From Streptomyces sp. ISL-94 (GTDB lineage: Bacteria > Actinomycetota > Actinomycetes > Streptomycetales > Streptomycetaceae), in NCBI RefSeq assembly GCF_018614075.1, contig NZ_JAGGOZ010000015.1:1-64000 (forward strand): a stretch of 64,000 bases of DNA, written 5' to 3'. Under the pieces are notes generated by a model. It did not search any database, was not told the origin of the DNA, and saw nothing but the letters and a program-made list of their open reading frames with translations. Below, piece after piece: positions 54,968 through 63,410 of the stretch. Every line of letters starts with the position of its first letter. The first letter of the stretch is position 1. The translations under genes were made by a program, and so were the position numbers.

Positions 54968-56278
54968 GTGAGTGCTTCCGGACGTAGCGAGACCGCCGAC
55001 GATCTGCTCGCAGCGCTGCTGGACGGGATGGACGCCGCCCTGTGCGCGTTCGACTCCGACGGCGTGATCACCCACTGGAACCGCGAGGCCGAGCGGATCC
55101 TGGGCTGGTCCGCGGCCGAGGCCGTGGGGCGCAAGGGGTTCGAGGGATGGGCGGTGCGGGCCGCCGACGCGCAGGACGTGCAGGACAGGCTCATGGCCGC
55201 CCAGGACGTGCCCGGGCGGCAGGTGCACGAGTTCGCACTGCTGACCAAGGACGGCGGGCGCGTCCTCGTACGGACCCAGTCGGCCGGGGTGCCGGGGGCC
55301 GACGGGAATCCCGCCGGGGTGTACTGCGCCTTCAGCGAGGTGCACGCCCAGATCGACCTGGAGCGGTCCATCGCGCTGAGCGAGGCCCTGCTGGACGACG
55401 CCTCGTGGGGCGTCGTCCTCGTCGACGTGGACCTGCGCCCGGCCGTCGTCAACGCGCATGCGGCCCGCGCCTTCGGCTCGGGCCGCACCGCCCTCCTCGG
55501 CCGCCCGCTCGGGGAGCTGCTGACCCAGGGCGTGGAGGAGCTGGAGGGCGCCCTCCAGCACGTGCTCGCCGAGGGGGCCCCGCCGGCGCCGGTGGAGCTG
55601 TGGGTGTCGGTGCGCACGCCGGAGGGGGTGCGGCGCAGGTGCTGGCGGTGCGGGTTCCTGCGGCTGGGCTCGCCGCTCGCGGAGGAGCCGGTGCCGCTCG
55701 GGGTGGGCTGGCTGTTCCAGGACGTCACCGAGGCCCGGCAGGCCCAGCTGGACACCGCGCAGCTGCGGTTCCGCGCCCACCAGCTGCACCGCGCGGGGCG
55801 GGCCGCCGCAGAGTGCGACGACCCGGCCGAGGCGGCCGCCGTACGCCTGGAGTACGCCCTCGCCGGCTTCGCCGACCACGTGCTGCTGGACGTACTGGAT
55901 CCCTCGGCCGGCCCCGAGCGGCGAAGGCTCGTACGGTCGGCCGCGTCGCCGCCGGCGCTGCCGGGGCCCGGCTCGATCCCCGTACGGTACGAGGCCGGGC
56001 ACCCGGCGCTGCAGGCGCTGGACCGGATCGGCTCGGTGCGGACCAGCGCCCCGGGCGGGCAGGCGGACGGGGCATGGGCGCGGGCCCGCCAGTGGCCCGA
56101 GAGCGCGGCGCACGTCCTGTGCACGGTGCTGCGCAGCCGGGGCAGGACCGTGGGGGCGCTGACGTTCGTGCGCGGTCCCTCGCGGGCCGCCTTCGAGCGG
56201 GTGGACGCGGAGTACGCGGAGGAGGTCGCCGCCCGGGTCGCCGCCGATCTGGACCTGGCGGCGGGAGGCCTCGCCTAG
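54968..56278 (+). CDS. PAS/GAF-domain sensory protein without output domain
   Basis: A 436-residue soluble protein. Residues ~10-130 are a PAS domain (GMDAALCAFDSDGVITHWNR, EAERILGWSAAEAVGR, FALLTKDGGRVLVRTQS). Residues ~135-255 form a second PAS-like domain (LLDDASWGVVLVDVDLRPAV, then VRRRCWRCGFLRLG, with VGWLFQDVTEARQAQ at its end). The C-terminal ~170 residues are GAF-like (EYAEEVAARVAADLDLA at the end). No kinase, phosphatase or DNA-binding module is present, so it must act through a partner protein. Starts at GTG 54968, preceded by GGGGGTG. The 397 bases upstream hold the RNA structure described at 54620-54798. Confidence 0.85.
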   Translation: MSASGRSETADDLLAALLDGMDAALCAFDSDGVITHWNREAERILGWSAAEAVGRKGFEGWAVRAADAQDVQDRLMAAQDVPGRQVHEFALLTKDGGRVLVRTQSAGVPGADGNPAGVYCAFSEVHAQIDLERSIALSEALLDDASWGVVLVDVDLRPAVVNAHAARAFGSGRTALLGRPLGELLTQGVEELEGALQHVLAEGAPPAPVELWVSVRTPEGVRRRCWRCGFLRLGSPLAEEPVPLGVGWLFQDVTEARQAQLDTAQLRFRAHQLHRAGRAAAECDDPAEAAAVRLEYALAGFADHVLLDVLDPSAGPERRRLVRSAASPPALPGPGSIPVRYEAGHPALQALDRIGSVRTSAPGGQADGAWARARQWPESAAHVLCTVLRSRGRTVGALTFVRGPSRAAFERVDAEYAEEVAARVAADLDLAAGGLA

Positions 56279-56333
56279 TTCCGGCCCTCGCCTGATTCCG
56301 GCCCTCGCCGGTCCGGCCGCGGCCGGTCGGCGG

Positions 56334-57089
56334 TCAGTGGCGGAAGAAGATCCGGTCGCCGTACTCCTGCATCACGCGGCCGTTCCACTCGTGGCCGCCG
56401 TCGACGTTGCCCGAGCGCAGCAGCGGGGGCTCGACGCCCCGGGCGGCGAGCCCGCCGGCCGCCGCGGCCATGACGGCCTGCATGATCGCGCAGGTCACGA
56501 CGGTGGAGGCGGGGGCGAAGGGGGAGTCGATGCCGTCGAGGCTGAGCTCGGCGTCGCCGACCGCGATCTTGCTGTCGAGGACCACGTCGCAGTGGTCCTT
56601 GAGGAAGGTGCCCGAGACGTGCCGCGACTTGGTCTGCGTCGCGTACGCCACCGAGGTCACGCCGATCACCTTGAGGCCGATCGCGCGGGCGTTCATGGCC
56701 ATCTCGACCGGCAGGGCGTTGCGCCCGGAGAGGGAGATGATCACGAGGACGTCGCCGTCGGAGGCGGGGCTGCTGTCCAGGACGGCGCCGGCCAGGCCGT
56801 CGACCCGTTCCAGGGCGCTGCCCAGCGTGGCGGGCATGACGTCGATGCCGACCGTGCCCGGTACGGCGAGGAAGTTCATCAGGGCCAGTCCGCCGGCCCG
56901 GTAGACGACGTCCTGGGCGGGGAGTGAGGAGTGCCCGGCGCCGAAGGCGAAGAGCCGGTTCCCGGCCGCCACGGCGTCGGCGATGAGGGAGCCGGCCTCG
57001 GCGATGCGCGCGGCCTCCTCGTCGCGCACCCGCTCCAGCAGGCCGATGGCCGCGTCGAAGAACTGACCGGCCAGCTTGCTCTCGCTCAT
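56334..57089 (-). CDS. SIS-domain sugar isomerase-like protein (UPF0309)
   Basis: A 251-residue SIS-fold protein of the UPF0309 group. The phosphosugar-binding loops are LFAFGAGHSSLPAQDVVYRA near residue 46 and LVIISLSGRNALPVEMAMNA near residue 112; NVDGGHEWNGRVMQEYGDRI is the conserved C-terminal end. The family probably isomerises or senses phosphosugars, but the substrate is not known. It lies divergent from the iron regulator gene, in the order I recall for the region around dmdR1 in Streptomyces coelicolor. Confidence 0.9.
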   Translation of the reverse strand: MSESKLAGQFFDAAIGLLERVRDEEAARIAEAGSLIADAVAAGNRLFAFGAGHSSLPAQDVVYRAGGLALMNFLAVPGTVGIDVMPATLGSALERVDGLAGAVLDSSPASDGDVLVIISLSGRNALPVEMAMNARAIGLKVIGVTSVAYATQTKSRHVSGTFLKDHCDVVLDSKIAVGDAELSLDGIDSPFAPASTVVTCAIMQAVMAAAAGGLAARGVEPPLLRSGNVDGGHEWNGRVMQEYGDRIFFRH

Positions 57090-57299
57090 ACGCCGATGAC
57101 CCTTCCAGAGGTGGGGAGCGTCCGTGTCCGCCGCTCACCGTGCGGTCTGGACCAAGCGCGTGTCAATACGAACATCCATCCCGGCCGGGAGATGTCCGGG
57201 ACTGTCCGGGACGGGCCTTGACCCACGGCACGGGACGGTTGTCGGCCCGATGCGTCAGAATTGGGGGCAGGGCCAGCGCACGCAATCCGAGGGGCACGA

Positions 57300-57992
57300 A
57301 TGTCCGGACTGATCGATACCACGGAGATGTATCTCCGCACCATCCTCGAGCTGGAAGAGGAAGGTGTGGTCCCCATGCGCGCCCGTATCGCCGAGCGGCT
57401 CGATCAGAGCGGCCCGACGGTGAGCCAGACGGTGGCGCGCATGGAGCGGGACGGGCTGGTGGCCGTCGCCAGTGACCGTCACCTGGAGCTCACAGAGGAG
57501 GGGCGGCGCCTGGCGACGCGCGTGATGCGCAAGCACCGGCTCGCCGAGTGCCTGCTCGTCGACGTCATCGGCCTGGAGTGGGAGCAGGTGCACGCCGAGG
57601 CCTGCCGCTGGGAGCACGTGATGAGCGAAGCGGTGGAGCGGCGGGTGCTGGAGCTGCTGCGCCACCCGACCGAATCGCCGTACGGGAATCCGATCCCGGG
57701 CCTGGAGGAGCTGGGCGAGAAGGCCGAGGCGGACCCGTTCCTGGCGGACGGCATGATCAGCCTGGCCGAGCTGGACCCGGGCGCGGACGGCAAGACCGTG
57801 GTCGTGCGCCGGATCGGGGAGCCGATCCAGACGGACGCCCAGCTGATGTACACGCTGCGCCGCGCGGGCGTGCAGCCCGGCTCGGTGGTGAGCGTGACGG
57901 AGTCCCCGGGCGGGGTGCTCGTCGGCTCCGGTGGTGAGGCCGCCGAGCTGGAGGCGGAGATCGCGTCGCACGTGTTCGTGGCCAAGCGCTGA
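57300..57992 (+). CDS. dmdR1: DtxR-family iron-dependent repressor (DmdR1-like)
   Basis: A 230-residue metalloregulator. The N-terminal winged helix (TTEMYLRTILELEEEGVVPM, then RIAERLDQSGPTVSQTVARM) binds DNA. The metal and dimerisation domain contains MRKHRLAECLLVDVIGLEWE near residue 77 and EACRWEHVMSEAVERRVLEL near 100, with the His, Glu and Cys ligands of DtxR (CRWEHVMS). The C-terminal SH3-like domain is present (VVSVTESPGGVLVG). With Fe2+ it represses siderophore and iron-uptake genes. Start at ATG 57300 with GAGGGG upstream. A gene (adm) has been described on the opposite strand of dmdR1 in S. coelicolor; a long antisense frame is present here too. Confidence 0.93.
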   Translation: MSGLIDTTEMYLRTILELEEEGVVPMRARIAERLDQSGPTVSQTVARMERDGLVAVASDRHLELTEEGRRLATRVMRKHRLAECLLVDVIGLEWEQVHAEACRWEHVMSEAVERRVLELLRHPTESPYGNPIPGLEELGEKAEADPFLADGMISLAELDPGADGKTVVVRRIGEPIQTDAQLMYTLRRAGVQPGSVVSVTESPGGVLVGSGGEAAELEAEIASHVFVAKR

Positions 57993-57994
57993 TT

Positions 57995-58185
57995 CGGCTC
58001 GGCCCGGCTCCGGACCCGGACCGGATTCGGAGCCGCACCCGGACCCGGATTCGGACCGGGATTCGGGTCCGGATTCGGATCCGGCTGACAGGGCTTCGCG
58101 GACGCGGCATCGTTGAGGCGGACCCATCGACGCGGATGCGTCGACGCCGATCCGTTCATGCGGATGCGTTGACGCGGATTCGTCC
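57995..58185. repeat. Two tandem-repeat tracts in dmdR1-hydrolase gap
   Basis: The 480-base gap after dmdR1 starts with degenerate repeats of CCGGATTCGGA and GGACCCGGA (about 58005-58088), then a second family, GACGCGGATGCGT and its variants (about 58113-58180). A hairpin GGTCCCGGCGCC-TCGC-GGCGCCGGGACC lies at 58229-58256 and is a good terminator. The rest to 58472 holds the promoter of the hydrolase gene; no other gene seen. Confidence 0.7.
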
Positions 58186-58228
58186 GGAACGCCACCTGTA
58201 CGCCAGCTGTACGGCTCAGGATGTGGAC

Positions 58229-58256
58229 GGTCCCGGCGCCTCGCGGCGCCGGGACC
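58229..58256 (+). terminator. Perfect 12-bp hairpin downstream of dmdR1 repeats
   Basis: GGTCCCGGCGCC and GGCGCCGGGACC are perfect 12-base arms around a four-base TCGC loop, followed by TTTCCTCCCC. Arms, tight loop and T-run make it one of the best terminators here. It lies 237 bases past the dmdR1 stop. Confidence 0.8.
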
Positions 58257-58472
58257 TTTCCTCCCCTGGTGACCTGGAGCCCCGAGCTCTCAAGGTCATC
58301 CCCTTCGGACCGTCTTCCCCGAGCGGCCCGCCTCCCTGTTGAAAGGATCTCCATCGGCAGCGGCAGCCAATCCTTGAGGAAGGTCACTCGAAAGAGCGGT
58401 GTTGAAGGCGGGAAGCCCGTTTTCGAATACGGGTTCGATAGTCTGGCCGGGAGTGAAGGGGGTGCATCCTCG

Positions 58473-59414
58473 GTGGTACAGCGCATCGATGTGACCGCGG
58501 CCGACGGCGTGCGTCTGGCCGTCTGGGAGTTCCGCGAACCGGCAGCCGAGGCGTCCGCCGGCCCCGCAGCCGGGCAAGCGGTGGAAGCCGGGCAAGCCGG
58601 GGAAGCGGTGGCCGGGCAGGAATCCCGCCCCGCCGTGCTGTTACTCCACGGCCTGATGGGCCGGGCCTTCCACTGGGCCGGCACCGCCCGCTGGCTCGGC
58701 GAGCACCGCCGCGTCGTGGCCCTGGACCAGCGCGGCCACGGCCAGAGCGACCGCCCGCCGCCCGACCGGGACATCGCGTCCGCCCTCGGCCGCGAGGCCT
58801 TCGTGGCCGATGCCGAGACCGTCATCGAGCAGCTCGGGCTCGCCCCGGTGACCCTGATCGGCCACTCCATGGGCGCCCTCACCGCCTGGCAGCTCGCCGC
58901 CCGCCGCCCGGACCTCGTCGAAGCCCTGGTCATCTGCGACATGCGCGCCTCGGCGCTCGGCGACGCCTCGCAGCAGGACTGGGAGGACTGGTTCCGCCAC
59001 TGGCCGCTGCCCTTCCCCACCCAGGACGCCGCCCGCCGCTGGTTCGGCGAGGACGACCCCCGGGTGGAGCGCCCTGACCCCGGCCGCGGTGCCTTCTTCG
59101 CGGAGGTCATGCACGAGGCCCCGGACGGCTGGCGCCCCCTCTTCTCCCGCCGCCAGATGCTGACGGCCCGCGAGACCTGGGTCCACGACGCGCACTGGGA
59201 GGAGCTGGCCCAGGTCCGCTGCCCCACCCTCGTAGTCCGCGGCCTGGACGGCGAGTTGGGCCGCGCCGAAGCCCAGGAGATGGTCCGCGTTCTCCCGGCC
59301 GGCCAGTACGCCGAGATCCCCGACGCGGGCCACTACCTCCACTACGACCACCCGACGGCCTGGCGCGCTGCCCTGGAACCGTTCCTGGACGGCATCAAGG
59401 CCGCCGCGCCGTGA
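58473..59414 (+). CDS. Alpha/beta-hydrolase
   Basis: A 313-residue alpha/beta-hydrolase. The oxyanion-strand motif is VLLLHGLMGRAFHW near residue 53, then VALDQRGHGQSDRPPPDRD near 79 and the nucleophile elbow LIGHSMGALTAWQLAARRPD near 128. The acid and His lie in the C-terminal region (LVVRGLDGELGRAEAQ and DAGHYLHYDHPTAW). Substrate unknown; similar to haloperoxidase-like and ester hydrolases. GTG 58473 (VVQRIDVTAADG) is chosen, with GAAGGGGG about ten bases before it; in-frame codons further upstream lack family sequence. Confidence 0.86.
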   Translation: MVQRIDVTAADGVRLAVWEFREPAAEASAGPAAGQAVEAGQAGEAVAGQESRPAVLLLHGLMGRAFHWAGTARWLGEHRRVVALDQRGHGQSDRPPPDRDIASALGREAFVADAETVIEQLGLAPVTLIGHSMGALTAWQLAARRPDLVEALVICDMRASALGDASQQDWEDWFRHWPLPFPTQDAARRWFGEDDPRVERPDPGRGAFFAEVMHEAPDGWRPLFSRRQMLTARETWVHDAHWEELAQVRCPTLVVRGLDGELGRAEAQEMVRVLPAGQYAEIPDAGHYLHYDHPTAWRAALEPFLDGIKAAAP

Positions 59415-59494
59415 CGACCCGGCGGCCGCCCACCCGCAGCACCCGAGCCCGCGTGCCGACGGTACGGTAGGGAGGGCTGATCGGAGGCGCAGAG

Positions 59495-60025
59495 GTGAAT
59501 GCAGAACGGTCCGGCGCAACCGGTGTACCGGATGAAGCGGCCCGTCCCGCAGAGCGTGCCAGGAAGATCGCCGACAGGCTGGGTGAGCTCATCGCCCGGG
59601 AGACGGCCAAGGCGGGTGGGCGGGCCCCGACGTACCGCGAGCTCGCCGACCGCATCAACCGGCTGGCGGGCCGGGACGTCATCTCCAAGGACACGATCCG
59701 CAACCTCCAGCACGGCGTGAACCAGAAGGGACAGGTCCCCAACCCCACGGTGGACACCCTTGACTGGCTGGGCCGGGGTTTCGGGATCCAGGCGGGAGCG
59801 AGCTACTTCCTGGACGACTCCAAGGCGGCCGTCGTGGACGAGCAACTCGACCGGCTGGAGAAGATCGGCGACTTGCGGCAGGCTCTGGGCAACTCCGAGG
59901 TGGTCAGCCTGGTGCAGCGGGCATCCGGCCTCTCGGACGGCAGCTTGCACATGCTGGTCGCCCTCGCCGACAAGCTCAAGCAACTGGAGCAGGGCGCCGC
60001 CGAGCGGGGTTCGGACAACACCTGA
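59495..60025 (+). CDS. XRE-like helix-turn-helix regulator of a three-gene operon
   Basis: A 176-residue protein starting at GTG 59495 with GGAGGCGCAGAG upstream. The middle reads TYRELADRINRLAGRDVISK and DTIRNLQHGVNQKGQ, then PNPTVDTLDWLGRGFGIQAG, the layout of XRE-type DNA-binding domains that bind target DNA and read a ligand or partner. A helical C terminus follows. It lies 45 bases before a gene for a putative HExxH peptidase, which suggests an ImmR/ImmA-like pair in which the peptidase cleaves the repressor. That link is an inference. Confidence 0.8.
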   Translation: MNAERSGATGVPDEAARPAERARKIADRLGELIARETAKAGGRAPTYRELADRINRLAGRDVISKDTIRNLQHGVNQKGQVPNPTVDTLDWLGRGFGIQAGASYFLDDSKAAVVDEQLDRLEKIGDLRQALGNSEVVSLVQRASGLSDGSLHMLVALADKLKQLEQGAAERGSDNT

Positions 60026-60070
60026 TACTGCAGGTGGTATCCGTCGCCTCGGAAGGAACGTTTCTCCGCC

Positions 60071-60592
60071 ATGCCGCTTCCCCGGGGCCTGCGCAAGCGC
60101 TGCGAGGGCATTCTCGCGGGCCTGGATCTCCCGCACCCGTTCACCGTCGACGGCTTCCGGGCCTCGCTGGAGCAACAGCGCGGGCGCCCGATCGCCATGG
60201 AGCCGCTCCCGGAACTGGGGCGGGATGCACCGTGTGGCCTGTGGATCGCGCTGCCGAGCATCGATGTCGTCTTCTACGAGCAGCACACCAGCCCGGCCCA
60301 CCAGGACCTCATCAAGCTCCATGAACTCGGCCATGTCGTGTGCGGTCACACCGGCGTCTTCGAACTGTCCCATCTGACCGCGCTGCTACCCGATCTGACG
60401 CCGGAGATGGTCACGCAGGCCATGGGTGCCGGGCGGACCAGCTACGACACCGTCGAGGAACAGGAGGCCGAGATGATCGCCCTGCTGCTCGCGGATCTCG
60501 GTGGGGCGGATCCCGTGACCGACCCCGCCGCCGGCCGCCTGGCCGAGAGCCTGCTGCACCCCGTACGTTCCCGCCGATGGAGGAAGCGCTGA
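60071..60592 (+). CDS. ImmA/IrrE-like zinc peptidase
   Basis: A 173-residue protein with the metal-binding motif HELGHVVCGH (near residue 85), i.e. HExxH with a further His three residues on, as in ImmA/IrrE-type metallopeptidases. Upstream of it is VVFYEQHTSPAHQDLIKL, the helix-loop that precedes the active site in this family, and downstream EEQEAEMIALLLADLG with Glu residues that may be the third ligand. Such enzymes cleave XRE repressors in mobile elements and in DNA-damage responses. Its stop overlaps the start of the next gene (TGATG). Confidence 0.85.
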   Translation: MPLPRGLRKRCEGILAGLDLPHPFTVDGFRASLEQQRGRPIAMEPLPELGRDAPCGLWIALPSIDVVFYEQHTSPAHQDLIKLHELGHVVCGHTGVFELSHLTALLPDLTPEMVTQAMGAGRTSYDTVEEQEAEMIALLLADLGGADPVTDPAAGRLAESLLHPVRSRRWRKR

Positions 60593-61782
60593 TGCGCCCG
60601 CTGTTCGAATGGCTGATGCCGGTCCTCGCCTGGAGTGTCGTGATCTGGAGGGCACCTTCGGCATTCACCACGCGGGCGAACCGCGCCCTGTGGGCCACCT
60701 TCGTGGCCGCCGCCGTGGGGCTGTCCACGCGCCCACCCTGGATCGCACGCGTCCTGGAGACGATCACGGGAATCGGCGACGTGACGCTGCTGATCAAGCA
60801 CCTCGCCGGCGTCGTTGCGGCTTCGTTCCTGCTCGACTACGTCCACGCCATCCACCGGCGACCCCATCAGGCGCGCGCCTCACGTCTGCGGCTCATGTTC
60901 ACCGGCGCCGCGATGGTCGTCCTGACCCTGCTCTTCATCTTCGTCCTCCCGCACGACTTCACCGGCGCCTACGGCATCGACGCCCACTACGGCCATCCCG
61001 GCGTCCAGCTCTACCTGGCCGTCTTCTACGCCGTGTACGCGGTCTCCACCTTGCAGGCGACCGTCCTCTTCTGGTCGAACCGCGGCAACGTGCCGCCGGG
61101 AGCGCTGCGGGCCGGTGTCACCTGCCTGGCCGCCGCCACGGCCAACGGCCTTCTCTACACGCTGTACCGGATCTACTTCGTCCTGCGGGAAGGCGACTCC
61201 ACGACGTTCGATGCCGAGGGCAATCCCGTGCCCCTCACGGACCCCATCTGCGAACTGCTTCCGGCTGTCTCGGTCGTCCTGCTCGTCCTGGGTGTCTCCA
61301 TACCGCCGACCCGCGCCCTTCTCCGCTACTTCCGCGACCAGTACGCCCTGTGGCGGCTCCACCCCCTGTGGGCGGACCTCGTCACGGCGGTACCGCATGT
61401 GGTCCTGGGCAGTCCCAGCAGCCGCGTCCGCGACCTGTTCACTCCTGGCGACCGTTCCCTCGACGTCGCCCACCGCGCCTTCGCCATTCGCGACGCCGCG
61501 CTCGCCCTGCGGGACGACACGCCCAGCGCGCCCCCGGCTTCGAGCGGGCCGGACACCGGCACTGACGAGGATCCGGCGAGGACCGAAGCGCAGTGGCTTC
61601 GCGCCGCCGTACAGCAGCGGGCGCAGAACCTCCCGGCGCCCGCGCTCCCCGCCACCCTCCACCGAACCACCGGCGGCCGCACCCCGCGCGAGGAAATCGC
61701 CTGGCTCCTCAGGGTCGCGGCCGCCTACCAGCCCGTGGGGGTCGCCGGAACAGCCCGGCCACACCAACCGTCGACGCGGTAG
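60592..61782 (+). CDS. MAB_1171c-family integral membrane protein
   Basis: A 396-residue membrane protein. The N-terminal ~240 residues hold seven or so helices (LFEWLMPVLAWSVVIWRAPS, LIKHLAGVVAASFLLDYVHA, LMFTGAAMVVLTLLFIFVLP, VQLYLAVFYAVYAVSTLQAT, GVTCLAAATANGLLYTLYRI). The C-terminal ~150 residues are soluble (WRLHPLWADLVTAVPHVVLG, then a Pro-rich linker and EEIAWLLRVAAAYQPVG). This MAB_1171c/DUF6545 family is abundant in streptomycetes and has no settled function, though transport or sensing is often proposed. Translationally coupled to the peptidase gene. Confidence 0.8.
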   Translation: MRPLFEWLMPVLAWSVVIWRAPSAFTTRANRALWATFVAAAVGLSTRPPWIARVLETITGIGDVTLLIKHLAGVVAASFLLDYVHAIHRRPHQARASRLRLMFTGAAMVVLTLLFIFVLPHDFTGAYGIDAHYGHPGVQLYLAVFYAVYAVSTLQATVLFWSNRGNVPPGALRAGVTCLAAATANGLLYTLYRIYFVLREGDSTTFDAEGNPVPLTDPICELLPAVSVVLLVLGVSIPPTRALLRYFRDQYALWRLHPLWADLVTAVPHVVLGSPSSRVRDLFTPGDRSLDVAHRAFAIRDAALALRDDTPSAPPASSGPDTGTDEDPARTEAQWLRAAVQQRAQNLPAPALPATLHRTTGGRTPREEIAWLLRVAAAYQPVGVAGTARPHQPSTR

Positions 61783-61812
61783 GTGCGACCGGGCTGTCCT
61801 TCACGGACTCCG

Positions 61813-63258
61813 TTACTTGGTGACGGTGGCGGTGATGGCGGTGGCGCCGGTGGTGTTGCCGGGGATTTCGGCCCAGTCGGTGGTCCACTGGCCGGTGGTG
61901 TAGTCGGCGTCCTTGGTGTAGACGCGGCCGGTGGAGCCGAGGGCGTAGACGTGCATGGTGTTGCCGGTGACGGTGCTGGTGAGCTTCTTGAGGCCGGTGC
62001 CGCCGAGGGATGCCCAGGTGCCGGTCCACTGGCCGGCGGTGTAGTCGCCGTCGGTGGTCCACATGGCGCCGTCGGCGCCGACGATTTCGAGGTGGACCTT
62101 GGTGCCGGTGGCGGAGGCGGTGATGGCGGTGGCGCCGGTGGTGTTGCCGGGGATTTCGGCCCAGTCGGTGGTCCACTGGCCGGTGGTGTAGTCGGCGTCC
62201 TTGGTGTAGACGCGGCCGGTGGAGCCGAGGGCGTAGAGGTGCATGGTGTTGCCGGTGACGGTGCTGGTGAGGGCCTTGAGGCCGGTGCCGCCGAGGGATG
62301 CCCAGCTTCCGGTCCATTCGCCGGCTTCGTAGTTGCCGTCGGTGGTCCACATGGCGCCGTTGGAGCCGATGGCGCTCAGGTGGACGGTGGTGCCGGTGGC
62401 GGAGGCGGTGATGGCGGTGGCGCCGGTGATGGATCCGGGGATTTCGGCCCAGCTGCCGCTCCACTGGCCGGTGGTGTAGTCGGCGTCTCGGGTGTAGACG
62501 CGGCCGGTGGAGCCGATGGCGTAGACGTGCATGGTGTTGCCGGTGAGGGTGCTGGTGAGGTCCTTCAGGCCGGTGCCGCCGAGGGATGCCCAGCTGCCGG
62601 ACCACTGGCCGGCGCTGTAGTCGCCGTCGGTGGTCCACATCGCGCCGTCGGAACCGACCACCTCCACATGCGCCTTCGACGCGGACACCACTCTGGTGAG
62701 GGCGTCGAGGATGCGCTGCGCGTCGGCGGCTTCGGGCTCGTAGCGGTCGGGGTAGGCCGAGACCTGGACCTTCTGGCAGACGACGCCTATCTGCTGGGTC
62801 TGCCAGGAGTTGTTGGGGTAGAGCTTGAGCATCGCGTCGAGGAAGGCATTGGTGGAGTAGGCGGGGTCGAGCCGTTCCTCGAAGCTGCCCCACCAGTCCT
62901 GCTGCTGGAACAGGCCGACGCTGGTGTGGTCCACCATGTTCGGATTGTTCTCCAGCACGGATTCGGTGATGGCCGTCGTGATGGCGATGACGGCGGCACG
63001 GTCCGGCAGGCCACGGGCACGAGTGGCATCGGCTATCGCCCGCGCACAGGAGAGACGGTAGGCGGTCATCGCGCCGCGCAGTTTGCCCGTCAGGACCTTG
63101 TTGAGGTCGGCCGCGGTCGTACTGTCGCTCGCGGCGATGGTCCCGCAGGACCGGTTGGCGAGCGCCGCGTGCGCGGGCCCGGCGGCGAGGACCATCGGCG
63201 TCGTGAGAGCGACCGCCATGACAGCTGCGGGGAGGATGCGCCGGATGTTCTTGTTCAT
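61813..63258 (-). CDS. Secreted lysozyme-like/lectin repeat protein
   Basis: A 481-residue exported protein: Sec signal peptide (RRILPAAVMAVALTTPMVLA to AHA), a lysozyme-like domain common in streptomycete secreted proteins (DRAAVIAITTAITESVLENN, SVGLFQQQDWWGSFEERLDP, QTQQIGVVCQKVQVSAYPDR) at about residues 40-190, then three nearly identical ~94-residue units, each two blades (GAMWTTDGDYSAGQWSGSWA and GRVYTRDADYTTGQWSGSWA). Six blades would give a carbohydrate-binding propeller like fungal fucose lectins. Starts at ATG 63258. Its 3' half is nearly identical to the next gene, so it belongs to a tandem duplicate pair. Confidence 0.85.
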   Translation of the reverse strand: MNKNIRRILPAAVMAVALTTPMVLAAGPAHAALANRSCGTIAASDSTTAADLNKVLTGKLRGAMTAYRLSCARAIADATRARGLPDRAAVIAITTAITESVLENNPNMVDHTSVGLFQQQDWWGSFEERLDPAYSTNAFLDAMLKLYPNNSWQTQQIGVVCQKVQVSAYPDRYEPEAADAQRILDALTRVVSASKAHVEVVGSDGAMWTTDGDYSAGQWSGSWASLGGTGLKDLTSTLTGNTMHVYAIGSTGRVYTRDADYTTGQWSGSWAEIPGSITGATAITASATGTTVHLSAIGSNGAMWTTDGNYEAGEWTGSWASLGGTGLKALTSTVTGNTMHLYALGSTGRVYTKDADYTTGQWTTDWAEIPGNTTGATAITASATGTKVHLEIVGADGAMWTTDGDYTAGQWTGTWASLGGTGLKKLTSTVTGNTMHVYALGSTGRVYTKDADYTTGQWTTDWAEIPGNTTGATAITATVTK

Positions 63259-63410
63259 CAGGGGTTCGTCTTCCTGGGCGAAGTGACGGCATGACGGGGC
63301 GGTGGGCGCGAGACCGGCTTCTTGGCGGCGGGACTCACGTGCGGTGACCGCCCGGGGGCATGCCGTCCGGGTTCGGCCGGACATGCCCCAGGCGGACCAC
63401 CGCTTCGGCG
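63259..63410. other. Short gap between tandem lectin-like genes
   Basis: 152 bases that hold the promoter of the lectin gene at 61813-63258 and the end of the second copy. No terminator hairpin stood out. The sequence does not resemble the repeat units, so the duplicates are limited to the coding parts. Confidence 0.4.

Noticed and set aside
54908..56124. Two long minus-strand frames opposite the PAS gene
   Set aside because: Both are motif-free, and the plus strand has PAS patterns and a good start.
57193..57212. Tandem TGTCCGGGAC pair before the iron regulator, as a possible iron box
   Set aside because: The pair is a direct repeat and does not resemble the palindromic iron-box sequences bound by DtxR-type regulators.
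61813..62650. Regular ~140-280 base repeats that look like a CRISPR or satellite array
   Set aside because: The repeats are in frame, encode propeller blades of a secreted protein, and show no short identical repeats separated by unique spacers.
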